This document shows, in pieces, positions 1-7,120 of a stretch of 24,398 bases of DNA; position 1 is the stretch's first letter, and each line of letters begins with the position of its first letter. The notes beneath the pieces were generated by a model. That model searched no databases. It had not been told where the DNA came from and saw only the letters and a list, made by a program, of their open reading frames with translations. Source of the DNA: a virus; IMG/VR virus record IMGVR_UViG_3300028925_011554, positions 1-24,398 of that record, one strand, 5' to 3'. The position numbers and the translations under genes were made by a program.

Positions 1-1
1 A

Positions 2-130
2 GCAGATCTATTGGAGAGCCACCCTCATTCCAAGCTGTTCGGTTTGGGTCGCTACAAAACCTTTACACATATAGATGTGAGGGGCATGATCGGTCGCTCG
101 TCACCTGCACGATGGGGTAACAATGAATGA
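2..130 (+). CDS. Peptidase M15-type endolysin, C-terminal fragment
   Basis: This is the last 42 codons of a gene that begins before the window. The visible residues include KLFGLGRYKTFTHIDVRG and then RW close to the end. In the M15A (zinc D-Ala-D-Ala carboxypeptidase-like) family, the H-x-D of FTHIDVRG supplies zinc ligands and the protein ends with a similar R-W. The family cleaves peptidoglycan stem peptides, so a role as phage lysin is inferred. The stop codon overlaps the next start as ATGAATGA, which indicates translational coupling. Only the C-terminus is visible, so any fused domains cannot be judged. Confidence 0.75.
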   Translation, partial: ADLLESHPHSKLFGLGRYKTFTHIDVRGMIGRSSPARWGNNE

Positions 131-1301
131 CGGCATAAGATCACTGCCCCGGTATCGACACGGTGGGCCACACCCTGAGATCCCACGGGGCGATTACCCG
201 AGCATCGGGCCAATGCCATCGTGGGCGGAACGTGTTGCTGCTCAAATTAAATCTGTTCCACGCAGAATAAATAGAGCCTTGCAACCGGAGACACCCGCAG
301 AAACTGCTGCGTTAGTAGGCGCATCGTTTGCCCCCGGTCTTAGTGAGGCAATCGACGGAGCAGATTTTATTGCTGGTATGCATGATCGCGACCTAGCCCG
401 TATGGGGTTTGCATCGGCAGGGTTCTTGCTGCCATTTGTCGCTGGCTCGACCCTACGAAGAGTTGCAGGCAAGGCACGAGCCACTGTCGGTAATCCGCGC
501 CTTCCGATGGACGACGCTTCCGTTAAGGAACGCCTAAGAAAGCAAGGATATACGGAGTATATGCACGGCAACATGAATGCCTTGAAGGAGGATCAAGGTA
601 GGGCATCGTCATTCATATTAGATCCCAATAAACCTCTCATGCAATCCGACAACCCGGCCCTTGCTAGGAGCTACGGAGAGGAGATGCCGATATATTCGCG
701 GGGACCAAACCAGCTTGAATTTGATGCAAGGGGCGCAGCGTGGAGTGATATATCATTAGATGATGTAAGGGAAGGAATTGATCCAAACCTCCTTAAAGAG
801 TTTGAGCAGCTCCGTCCACCCACCAACCTGAGATCGCAGTACGAGAATACGATCAGCACCGACCAGCTTAATGCGACCCTAAGGGACATGGGTTATAGTG
901 GCTTTGATGCACATGATTTGAGGGACAGCCGTTTCTCGGGGATAAGACAATCCGATAACAGAGAGTCTGTCCGCTACTTGCAGGAAGGGGAGATCATCCA
1001 GGACCCCAATGACATCAACCTCCCATTTGCTGAGCTAGATCAATTTGAGATAGATCAGATGCGTAAGAATTATCCCGGTTACGTAGACGATGAGTACATG
1101 GCCGCTCCCCAAGAATGGAGACGCGCCGACGAGCCATCTTTTGTGAGGAGTACCCTAGATCCCGGCCTTATTAGATACCGAGGTGCCAAATTTGATCCGA
1201 TGAGACTGGGAGAGAACAACCCATTGGCGGGCATAGCAGGGTTGCTGGGCGCTGGGGCTATTCGCAGGAATTATATTGAGAGAGAGGGCCGCGATGAATA
1301 A
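123..1301 (+). CDS. Polyvalent ADP-ribosyltransferase-like virion protein (putative)
   Basis: A 392-residue protein. Residues 1-16 form a tag (GIRSLPRYxxGGP) shared with the next gene. Residues 65-120 are glycine/alanine-rich and hydrophobic, of the kind found in polyvalent phage proteins. Residues 141-290 match the ART-type fold of polyvalent proteins: HG at 148-149, SDNPALARSY at 175-184, a D-x-x-G-x-x-W element at 201-207, and MGYSGFDAHDLRD at 256-268. The end (IRYRGAKFDPMR, 350-361, then LAG) matches the closing motif usual in this family. Such proteins are thought to be packaged and injected with the DNA to modify host proteins; that role is inferred. The gene sits after the endolysin and overlaps it by 8 bp. 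No nicotinamide-binding residue was verified, so catalytic activity is open. Confidence 0.6.
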   Translation: MNDGIRSLPRYRHGGPHPEIPRGDYPSIGPMPSWAERVAAQIKSVPRRINRALQPETPAETAALVGASFAPGLSEAIDGADFIAGMHDRDLARMGFASAGFLLPFVAGSTLRRVAGKARATVGNPRLPMDDASVKERLRKQGYTEYMHGNMNALKEDQGRASSFILDPNKPLMQSDNPALARSYGEEMPIYSRGPNQLEFDARGAAWSDISLDDVREGIDPNLLKEFEQLRPPTNLRSQYENTISTDQLNATLRDMGYSGFDAHDLRDSRFSGIRQSDNRESVRYLQEGEIIQDPNDINLPFAELDQFEIDQMRKNYPGYVDDEYMAAPQEWRRADEPSFVRSTLDPGLIRYRGAKFDPMRLGENNPLAGIAGLLGAGAIRRNYIEREGRDE

Positions 1302-2229
1302 CGGAATAAGATCACTGCCTAGGTATCTGGAGGGTGGGCCTACGGATCCCGATGATGACCTCGGATGGTTTGAACGTATGCGTGAGGGGGCGCGTCAACG
1401 GCAGCAGGAATCAAGACGACATGGTGGGCTGAATGCGCCCTTGGCTCTTCGTCAGCTCACGGCTGATGTTTTAGGCAAGCAGGTTCGTGAACGACTTGGG
1501 ATGGAACGGTTGGGCAACGCCATAGGCTCAAGGGATATTACGGCGGGAGACTTGAGCAGATCAGAATACGAAGCACTAAAAGATGCTGCGGTTAGGGCCA
1601 TGAGCGGGGATCTTGGTGATGCAGATATACAATACAAAGACTATGGCACCACCTCAGAAGATGATCCTTATGCCGATGTAGGTGGGGGCGAAGGCAGTGG
1701 AATTTTAACCAAGCTTTTTGATCCAGATTTTTCCATGAAGTCAACCTTCGGGCAGGGATCGGTACGAAGGGATCCGGATACGGGCGACTATTATTTTACT
1801 GACCAATATAATTTTAACGAAAGGCAGCCTGAATCCAGTAGTGTCGGGGAGTTCGTAGATATTTTGAAGAGGCGTGTGCCAGAGCAAGGGGCATACGGCG
1901 TTCCCCGTTCTGTCGGAGAAGCATACGGCAGCCCAGAGGGAGAGGGCAGCATGTCCCGCATTAATCTTGGCGATCTAGAAGGAGCCCTACGTCGATACCA
2001 CGGTACCGAAGAGCCTTCTAGGTTAGCCGAGATTGGCGACTGGATTGGTAATTTATTCGACAGAGGGCAGTCTGACGAAGTTCAATCGGCCGAAGCTGCA
2101 CAGCCGTATGATCCTATTGCCGCATTAACAGCGAAACTAGGAGACGTTTATGAGCCTGACATGTATAGAGCGCCTCCCGCAATACCGCCCCCAGTACTGG
2201 GCTCACAAAGAAAGGGTATGCCGCAGTAA
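1294..2229 (+). CDS. Hypothetical virion-associated protein with GIRSLPRY N-terminal tag
   Basis: A 311-residue protein of unknown function. I chose ATG 1294 because a GAGAGGG Shine-Dalgarno lies five bases upstream and because the start overlaps the previous stop as ATGAATAA, the same arrangement as at the previous junction. Residues 1-16 repeat the tag of the upstream protein, and the first 34 nucleotides differ at only four positions. The middle contains a Y-Y-F-T-D-Q-Y-N-F-N stretch after a Gly/Asp-rich run; similar 'D.Y.FN' segments occur in large internal or polyvalent phage proteins. The C-terminal 40 residues are proline-rich. It has no signal peptide or membrane segment. A role as a minor or ejected virion protein is inferred from position and tag only. 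Confidence 0.7.
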   Translation: MNNGIRSLPRYLEGGPTDPDDDLGWFERMREGARQRQQESRRHGGLNAPLALRQLTADVLGKQVRERLGMERLGNAIGSRDITAGDLSRSEYEALKDAAVRAMSGDLGDADIQYKDYGTTSEDDPYADVGGGEGSGILTKLFDPDFSMKSTFGQGSVRRDPDTGDYYFTDQYNFNERQPESSSVGEFVDILKRRVPEQGAYGVPRSVGEAYGSPEGEGSMSRINLGDLEGALRRYHGTEEPSRLAEIGDWIGNLFDRGQSDEVQSAEAAQPYDPIAALTAKLGDVYEPDMYRAPPAIPPPVLGSQRKGMPQ

Positions 2230-2277
2230 AAACCTGTGCCTAAGAATTATTTTACAATGTGTTAAGGCAGTGGGTCG

Positions 2278-2286
2278 TGATATACT
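2278..2286 (+). promoter_or_regulatory. Possible extended -10 promoter
   Basis: TGATATACT fits an extended -10 element (TGN-TATACT) in the 95-bp gap ahead of the GTG-started nuclease gene. A TTTACA lies upstream at 2251, but 24 bp away, too far for a normal -35. It is the only promoter-like element seen in the gap. Confidence 0.3.
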
Positions 2287-2324
2287 TTTAAAGAATTGTT
2301 TTTAATGGTCTGGGCGAAACGTTA

Positions 2325-2693
2325 GTGGCGAGGACAAAAGCTGAGAAGTTTGCTTACGAGTACGGCTCCAAGTCTAGGGTCGCATTCGTCAGCGAGCTTC
2401 CTTGTGCCGTGTGTGGGGCAGGGCCATGCCACAACCATCACTGCCGGACGGATGGTATGTCACGCAAGGGGCCTAGCACTGCGATAGTCCCACTGTGCGG
2501 GAGGTGTCACACTCGTATCCACACTATCGGGTCATTGTCCATGCTTCAGCAAATGGATGGCCACCTGCGCCTGCCCATGTCTCCGTGGTCTTGCTCAGAT
2601 GAGCGGGGACGTATGCAGTACGACAGCTTTGACGATCTTGCGGCGGGAGTTGAGAAACTTTGGCAGTTACACAACGGAGGACTAGAGGACTAA
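2325..2693 (+). CDS. HNH-like Cys/His endonuclease (DUF968/Ref-type)
   Basis: A 122-residue protein starting at GTG. It carries CAVC (residues 27-30), a central HNHH, and PLCGRCHTRIH, with a lysine-containing Gly-rich link between them. This order (CxxC, HH, CxxCH...H) is that of HNH-fold nucleases of the DUF968/Ref group, found in phage recombination modules; the metal is coordinated by the Cys and His pairs. DNA nicking or cleavage is the expected activity, but the target is unknown. No good Shine-Dalgarno is visible before the GTG. Its stop TAA overlaps the next ATG as TAATG. Phages often keep such genes near lysis or packaging genes. Confidence 0.75.
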   Translation: MARTKAEKFAYEYGSKSRVAFVSELPCAVCGAGPCHNHHCRTDGMSRKGPSTAIVPLCGRCHTRIHTIGSLSMLQQMDGHLRLPMSPWSCSDERGRMQYDSFDDLAAGVEKLWQLHNGGLED

Positions 2694-3322
2694 TGAGTAT
2701 AAAACCAAAAGAAATTGCCGTACTGGGTGGTGTTATTCTTATACTTATCCTTGGCCTAAGGGGCTTTAGCAACGCGCAGGTCGAGGCCCTGGTAGCAGAA
2801 GGACGAGTGCGGGTGCTAGAGGAAGAGCGCGTAGGACTTGAGCGCCAGATGGAAGAAGACGCCGAAGGCTATGAGATCCTACGCGATAGCTTGGATCAAG
2901 CCCATGATTCCATCGCCAAGGTACGAGAGGAGGCTGTTGCGAGGGCCTCCCGTGCTTCCATGAGCTTCGACGCAAACTTGGAGATGCTCAGGAATAGCAT
3001 CAATGTCGTTCAACCCGACAGTGGCTTAGGGGAAATCGTTGACAGGATACAGGCGGATCACGAAATCCAGATCCAAGCGTATGAGGTTCAGATCGAAACG
3101 CTTGAGGCAGATAATCTTTTGTTGTGGCGAAGGGTGGAGGTGTCGGATTCCCTGTGGATCCAAGGGCAAAACCTAAACGCATCTCTTAGAAATGAGATAG
3201 CCGCCCTCAACCAAGAGTCTGACGCTTGGCAGAGAGCGGCTAATCCCAACATCTTCAAAAGACTAGGTGGGAGTATTCCCTATATCCTAGTCGGTGTCGG
3301 AGCCATGGTTATTCTGAATTAA
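2693..3322 (+). CDS. Coiled-coil membrane protein, candidate spanin-like
   Basis: A 209-residue protein. I start it at ATG 2693, which overlaps the previous stop and has GGAGG 12 bases upstream; an in-frame TTG lies at 2660. Residues 8-24 (a run of I, L, V, G) form an N-terminal membrane anchor. About 150 residues rich in E, R, Q and L with heptad spacing follow, which suggests a long coiled coil. Residues 190-209 form a second hydrophobic segment (YILVGVGAMVILN). An N-terminal anchor plus a coiled-coil ectodomain is what inner-membrane spanins (Rz-type) have, and the endolysin lies nearby. The second hydrophobic end is unusual for a spanin, so a different membrane role is possible. It converges on the minus-strand operon with a 4-bp gap. 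Confidence 0.65.
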   Translation: MSIKPKEIAVLGGVILILILGLRGFSNAQVEALVAEGRVRVLEEERVGLERQMEEDAEGYEILRDSLDQAHDSIAKVREEAVARASRASMSFDANLEMLRNSINVVQPDSGLGEIVDRIQADHEIQIQAYEVQIETLEADNLLLWRRVEVSDSLWIQGQNLNASLRNEIAALNQESDAWQRAANPNIFKRLGGSIPYILVGVGAMVILN

Positions 3323-3326
3323 TTTT

Positions 3327-3503
3327 TTAATCATCTGGCTCGTCGGGGTCAAAGCCATCGGGCTCATTGCGATCCGGCTCTTCGTCGTAATGACTGCTAT
3401 ACTCCTCGCTCCCGCAGGTCGGGCATGGCCACTGCGCTGGCCCCGACTTGTTGTTCATTTCCGCCCTGCCGCACCCTAAGCAGACATGGTCCATGCAGGC
3501 CAT
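3327..3503 (-). CDS. Small zinc-ribbon protein (58 aa)
   Basis: A small gene. The protein begins MACMDHVCLGCGR and has CLGC at residues 8-11 and CPTC at 27-30, a CX2C-X15-CX2C zinc ribbon. It is followed by a very acidic tail in which D, E and P dominate to the end. The ATG overlaps the stop of the upstream gene as TGATG, and GGAGGGG lies a few bases before it, so translation coupling is well supported. It is the last gene of the early leftward operon. Small phage zinc ribbons often bind nucleic acid or host RNA polymerase, but no specific function can be assigned here. Confidence 0.75.
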   Translation of the reverse strand: MACMDHVCLGCGRAEMNNKSGPAQWPCPTCGSEEYSSHYDEEPDRNEPDGFDPDEPDD

Positions 3504-4435
3504 CAGTCCCCTCCTGGCCCAAGCTGCTTACTTCGGTAATTATGGCAACCGGACAAAAGGGTTTCCCTCAAGGTTTCGATTGACCTTGCTACCGCATCTT
3601 CCATATTGTGAGGGGCAGTCTCAACTGGAAGACCAGCCGCTTTCTGTCCATGGATTACTACCGCATGGTGGAAAAGCCTACTATGAGCCTTGATAAGCTC
3701 CATAAAATTATCAACGAATTCATTTTGTTGCTGGAGATATTGCGGCATCAGTTCAGGTAACTCCGCGCCCTGCGTCCTGCCATTGAAAAACGGCTCAGCT
3801 TCAACTGGCGGCACTTCGGGGCTCCGCCGAGGCTGTTTGGCTACCTCAACAATAGCAGCATCGCCAGACAGAAGATCTGCAATACGATTTTTTATCTTAT
3901 CAAGCTTCAGCAATTTTCTTCCTTCCCTTCGCACCCTGCCTTCTGTCCAGCCGGGAGTATAGTAGCCAGAGTCCTTGTATGATTCCGCGATGGTGCTACC
4001 ACTCGCCCTAGCTTGACAGAATTTTTCTTGCTTATCCGTGAGCCTAATAGTCCAGCCACGGCGCGTCCGCCTGTCATCCGGCTTCAGGGAATCTGCGGGT
4101 ATATCCCCCAACTGACTCTTAAATTCCGCGATCTTATTTCTTATCTTTTTCTGGCTCAGTAGTTTGCGAGCATCGTTATCAGAAAACGCGGGGTCTGAGA
4201 CATCATAAGAGCTAGTGTAGGCGTCAGCCTTGTTGGATCCCAATGCCATAAGCTCACAAAATGACATCTGTTTATCGGTAAGACGATCATGGAATCTGTC
4301 CATCCGACTCCCCACATCTCTCGTGTCCGGAGTCGTTTCCTCTACGGTTGGCGGCCCGGAAGCCTCGACTGCCATCCCCTGAAGTGCCCTTATCAGATCG
4401 CTAACGTTGATCGTGTCATTGCTGTTGGAACCCAT
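3503..4435 (-). CDS. Protein with two tandem small-terminase-type DNA-binding domains
   Basis: A 310-residue protein. ATG 4435 is preferred because GAGGAG lies six bases upstream; an alternative ATG at 4477 overlaps the previous stop as ATGA. Two copies of a terminase-small-subunit-type helical unit are visible at residues 51-107 and 131-189. Both begin RLTDKQxxFC, continue with a G-S/T-x-x-A-x-x-Y helix-turn-helix stretch, and end with a KLL...KIxNxIA helix. The remaining 120 residues lack a recognised domain and may oligomerise or bind partners. A separate, single-domain small terminase lies at 17844-18281, so this protein is probably not the packaging subunit itself. A transcription or replication regulator built on the same fold is a reasonable inference. 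Confidence 0.7.
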   Translation of the reverse strand: MGSNSNDTINVSDLIRALQGMAVEASGPPTVEETTPDTRDVGSRMDRFHDRLTDKQMSFCELMALGSNKADAYTSSYDVSDPAFSDNDARKLLSQKKIRNKIAEFKSQLGDIPADSLKPDDRRTRRGWTIRLTDKQEKFCQARASGSTIAESYKDSGYYTPGWTEGRVRREGRKLLKLDKIKNRIADLLSGDAAIVEVAKQPRRSPEVPPVEAEPFFNGRTQGAELPELMPQYLQQQNEFVDNFMELIKAHSRLFHHAVVIHGQKAAGLPVETAPHNMEDAVARSIETLRETLLSGCHNYRSKQLGPGGD

Positions 4436-4473
4436 AACTTTCTCCTCAGATTGTGATGTATGTTGGATTGCAT

Positions 4474-5064
4474 TCATAGCAGGGTGGCATCCCACTCATA
4501 GCCAGACATCAGGCTTGAGTAATCGAAGTGCTTACCAAGGACATCCACAATGCTCACTTGGTCTGGCTCAAATTCCAGCACCTCTCCGGGGGGATGACTG
4601 TAATAGCAAATGCTATTAATGGTGATCTTATTAAGTGCGAAGTCCCTGCCCGTTGTCGTCAGCCTCCATAGGCCGGACGATCTTTTCTTTGGGTCTGGGC
4701 TCTTTGGGCTCTTTTCAATCAGCCCCCAGTACCGAAGCTTCGCATAGTCACCACCACCATTGATGGCCCCCGAGGTGGGTATGTGAACGTACTCCCCCTC
4801 CTCGCTGCGAACTGCCATCCAGATTAGCACTCGCGCATACGATCCAATCTTGTAGGCGTACACCTTGCTATTGGCACCGCAATGATGGCACTTGGAGATC
4901 GGCTCGTTAGACATTCTTCGCAAGCGATCTAGATCAGAAAAATATTCCTTGGTATCAAAAAGATCCTGAAAGAACTCATCTTCTTGACGATGTGCATTGA
5001 ACATGGATAACTGGCTTGGACAGTTCTCAGCCTGAGTGATCCATTCTTCTTTCTTGTCCATCAT
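4474..5064 (-). CDS. Zn-finger/winged-helix-like hypothetical protein
   Basis: A 196-residue protein. The start is set at ATG 5064 (a second ATG follows directly) after the strong GAGGAGG. Residue pairs CHHC near position 60 suggest a half zinc finger, and the following 70 residues (ARVLIWMAV, then GGDYAKLRYWGLIEK, then SGLWRLTTTGRDF) read as a winged-helix domain with the usual 'separate, recognise, wing' order. The same layout is common in uncharacterised phage proteins. It ends in an acidic stretch with FDYSSLM. DNA binding is inferred, not shown. It lies between the ribbon-helix-helix gene and the tandem-domain gene, so this operon end carries several likely regulators. Confidence 0.65.
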   Translation of the reverse strand: MMDKKEEWITQAENCPSQLSMFNAHRQEDEFFQDLFDTKEYFSDLDRLRRMSNEPISKCHHCGANSKVYAYKIGSYARVLIWMAVRSEEGEYVHIPTSGAINGGGDYAKLRYWGLIEKSPKSPDPKKRSSGLWRLTTTGRDFALNKITINSICYYSHPPGEVLEFEPDQVSIVDVLGKHFDYSSLMSGYEWDATLL

Positions 5065-5084
5065 TCCTCCTCTCATTAAAGAAT

Positions 5085-5131
5085 CCTGGAGGGTTGAGCG
5101 ATGTGGATTGCACCGCCAACCCCCCTCCAGG
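5085..5131 (-). other. Inverted repeat / hairpin in intergenic gap
   Basis: CCTGGAGGGTTG at 5085-5096 and its complement (with three extra C) at 5117-5131 form a long stem with a 20-nt loop. It lies in the 79-bp gap after the ribbon-helix-helix gene. In the leftward transcript it is followed by ATTCTTTAAT, which is only weakly terminator-like. It could be an attenuator, a processing site, or an operator for the neighbouring regulator. Confidence 0.5.
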
Positions 5132-5143
5132 TCCACTACTTAA

Positions 5144-5353
5144 TCACATCCACCATCTTGGATCTGCCTGAGGTGATGGGACCCCATCCTCCTCATCTAC
5201 CTCGTCCGTGGCTTGCACGTAAGTTTCTATCGCCCTGTTTATATACCGTGTGATGCTGAGATTTTCTTTATCAGCATATGATTTGGCCTTATCAAACAGG
5301 TCGTGTGAAAGCCTGAGCAGAAACTGCTTCCTACCAGGGGAGCCCTTCATCAT
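5144..5353 (-). CDS. Ribbon-helix-helix DNA-binding protein
   Basis: A 69-residue protein. KQFLLRLSHDLFDKAKSYAD (residues 9-28) followed by ENLSITRYINRAIETYV is the β-strand, helix, turn, helix order of Arc/MetJ-type ribbon-helix-helix proteins, which bind DNA as dimers through the strand. The last 20 residues are acidic and end in PRWWM. The start overlaps the end of the SSB-like gene by 23 bp; two ATGs are adjacent, with AAGGGAG just upstream. As a compact DNA-binding protein inside the early operon it is a candidate autoregulator, and one candidate for the protein that reads the repeated operators of this phage. Confidence 0.75.
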   Translation of the reverse strand: MMKGSPGRKQFLLRLSHDLFDKAKSYADKENLSITRYINRAIETYVQATDEVDEEDGVPSPQADPRWWM

Positions 5354-5645
5354 CTCCCTTATCCTCAGAGGTGCTAGTGCTTTTCGGCTCCTCTGTGGGC
5401 ATGTCTTTGACGCGCTCCAGTTCCAGCCGGAAGAACTTATAATCCAACCCAGCTTTACTTGTGCGATTCCACATAGCGGCCCTCAGGACAGGCATGGTAC
5501 CCGTCTTGGCCCTGTCCACCATCGCTTTCAGAAACTCTCTGGTGAACTCTATCTTGCCCACCTCTGAAGGGTGGCGATCAGTCTTCGCGTACTTGTTCTG
5601 GAAAACTGCAAAGTCCAGCTTCGGCTCGTCATCGTAATCAGACAT
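5331..5645 (-). CDS. Single-stranded DNA-binding-like protein
   Basis: A 104-residue protein. The core (FAVFQNKYAKTDRHPSEVGK, then LRAAMWNRTSKAGLDYKFFR) fits small phage OB-fold ssDNA-binding proteins, with paired aromatic and basic strands and a 'HP..G' turn. The last residues, DKGDDEGLPW, form an acidic tail with an aromatic end, like the SSB C-terminal tip that recruits partner enzymes. The start overlaps the annealing-protein gene as ATGTCTGA, with GAGGAG seven bases before it. Beside an annealing protein and an exonuclease, it probably coats ssDNA during recombination and replication. Confidence 0.7.
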   Translation of the reverse strand: MSDYDDEPKLDFAVFQNKYAKTDRHPSEVGKIEFTREFLKAMVDRAKTGTMPVLRAAMWNRTSKAGLDYKFFRLELERVKDMPTEEPKSTSTSEDKGDDEGLPW

Positions 5646-6417
5646 CGTGCTTCTCCTCTTTTGCGTCGTGAAGTTTGAATGCGCTCTCTGCTAGGGCTAG
5701 GATCTCTTTTTTCAGCCTGACCAAGGCTTCGCCGTCACGGCCCTTGATCGCGTCCGTGATCTGCTTCTTCGCAGCGTTGTCGGCAGGTGTCCAACCCCGG
5801 TTGTGTAGGTCGGTTACTGTTTTCTTGAGGTTCGTGATCGCTTCGTCTATTGACGCCTCTTCATAGGTGATGGCCTCCCCTGCGTCCTTCTTCGGTGATT
5901 TCTTTGGAACCTCATGCTTCGGTGCCGCCTTGAAGCGATCATTGGTAGCCTTGGGCTTCGGCTTCTTTGGGGCTACCTCGACAGGTGCAGCACCCCTTGG
6001 AAGATCTTCACCGGCATATACATATCCACCCAACCCGAGAATCCCAAAGCATTTTGTGAGGCACCGTTGCTTTGCGTCAGATATGGCACGGCTGTCGGGA
6101 TTCGCAATTGCCTTGTTCTTGTAGTCCATCACAGGCAACCACATCTCTCGCTTCACATCGTCGCCAATGGTCACGGAACAGCAGACGGATGCGGTGCCAC
6201 CGGGGTAGGTTGTGATATCCCTTGTCACACCGCCTTCATCTGTCATGCCATGCCACTTGACGACTAGCTGTGGATAGTGGTCCATCATAATCGACCACGC
6301 CCAAGCCCAACTCAGATAAGTTAAGCCTCCCTTATCTTCGGTGTGTTCGTTGACGTTGATACCAGACAGCGTGTCCCAAACTTCCTTAGCTGTTGGATTC
6401 TTTTTTACTGTTGCCAC
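5638..6417 (-). CDS. Sak3-like (DUF1071) single-strand annealing protein
   Basis: A 259-residue protein. I choose GTG 6417, which has GGAGAGGAG six bases upstream; an ATG at 6450 would add 11 residues and deepen the overlap with the upstream gene. The N-terminal domain has VWDTLSGINVNEHTE, LTYLSWAWAWSIMMDHYP and an AISDAKQRCLTKCFGILGLG stretch, all characteristic of the DUF1071/Sak3 branch of Rad52-like annealing proteins. It ends in a Lys/Pro-rich linker and a coiled helical tail. The family anneals complementary ssDNA in phage recombination. Neighbouring genes supply an exonuclease and an SSB, completing the set. Confidence 0.85.
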   Translation of the reverse strand: MATVKKNPTAKEVWDTLSGINVNEHTEDKGGLTYLSWAWAWSIMMDHYPQLVVKWHGMTDEGGVTRDITTYPGGTASVCCSVTIGDDVKREMWLPVMDYKNKAIANPDSRAISDAKQRCLTKCFGILGLGGYVYAGEDLPRGAAPVEVAPKKPKPKATNDRFKAAPKHEVPKKSPKKDAGEAITYEEASIDEAITNLKKTVTDLHNRGWTPADNAAKKQITDAIKGRDGEALVRLKKEILALAESAFKLHDAKEEKHDV

Positions 6418-7120
6418 GGCTATCTCCTCTCCATTGTGGGCAGAAATCACTTACAGGACACCAACCTTCACATCTAATGAACTTTGTTCCAGCATCATTC
6501 ATCCAACGTTCCCCATCTGTACATGGAGTAGTTTGCTCCTTCGTGTGGATGGCTACCCGTTGGGATACAAACCTTTCTCGTCTTTCCGATGACCAGAGTG
6601 GAACTGGAATCGAAACAATCGGGCTGTCTGGATAATAATTTTTACTCGCCCTGCTCCTCGTCCAGTCCCGACATACTGCAACGATAGTTAAACGACTTAC
6701 TTCGGTTCCGTTTTTTCCCAGAAGCCAGGCGTACAAATTGAGCTGTGCTTCCCAGTCAGGCTTGAGAGATTTGGTTGCGGTATAAACAGACGTAACCTTG
6801 TAGTCGGTAACGTGCCCATCTTTTACTAAGTCCACGGCACCAGAGATTATCACGCCCTCATGTTCAGAGAACAGTCTCTGCTCCACCGTACCGTCGCCGT
6901 GACCCTCTAATACGGCATGGACGCCGGATCCCAGAAGTTTCCACACCTCATCACGAACGTCGGAGGTCAGGAGGCTTTCGTTCTCCTTCCACAAACGAGT
7001 GATTTGCGGGGGCTGAAGTAGCCCTGTCACGCTGAAGTCAGCTTCTCCCTTGTCATAGGGGTCAGCTTCAATGGCCCTTATGAAGACATCTGGTGCCCCG
7101 TATTGGTTTGTAAGGTTCAC
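6386..7120 (-). CDS. PD-(D/E)XK exonuclease, Cas4/RecB-like
   Basis: A 244-residue protein starting at GTG 7120, which overlaps the previous stop as GTGA. Motifs are visible in order: G-x-H (66-68), E80, ISGAVDLV (D97), DYK (D106, K108) and Q126-L-N-L-Y130. Together these are the catalytic and QxxxY elements of the RecB/Cas4 nuclease family. Four C-terminal cysteines (TPC, RC, WC, FC) in a 30-residue stretch may hold an iron-sulfur cluster as in Cas4. It should resect DNA ends to give single strands for the annealing protein, which is the next gene downstream. Confidence in the fold is high; polarity is unknown. Confidence 0.85.
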   Translation of the reverse strand: MNLTNQYGAPDVFIRAIEADPYDKGEADFSVTGLLQPPQITRLWKENESLLTSDVRDEVWKLLGSGVHAVLEGHGDGTVEQRLFSEHEGVIISGAVDLVKDGHVTDYKVTSVYTATKSLKPDWEAQLNLYAWLLGKNGTEVSRLTIVAVCRDWTRSRASKNYYPDSPIVSIPVPLWSSERRERFVSQRVAIHTKEQTTPCTDGERWMNDAGTKFIRCEGWCPVSDFCPQWRGDSRGNSKKESNS

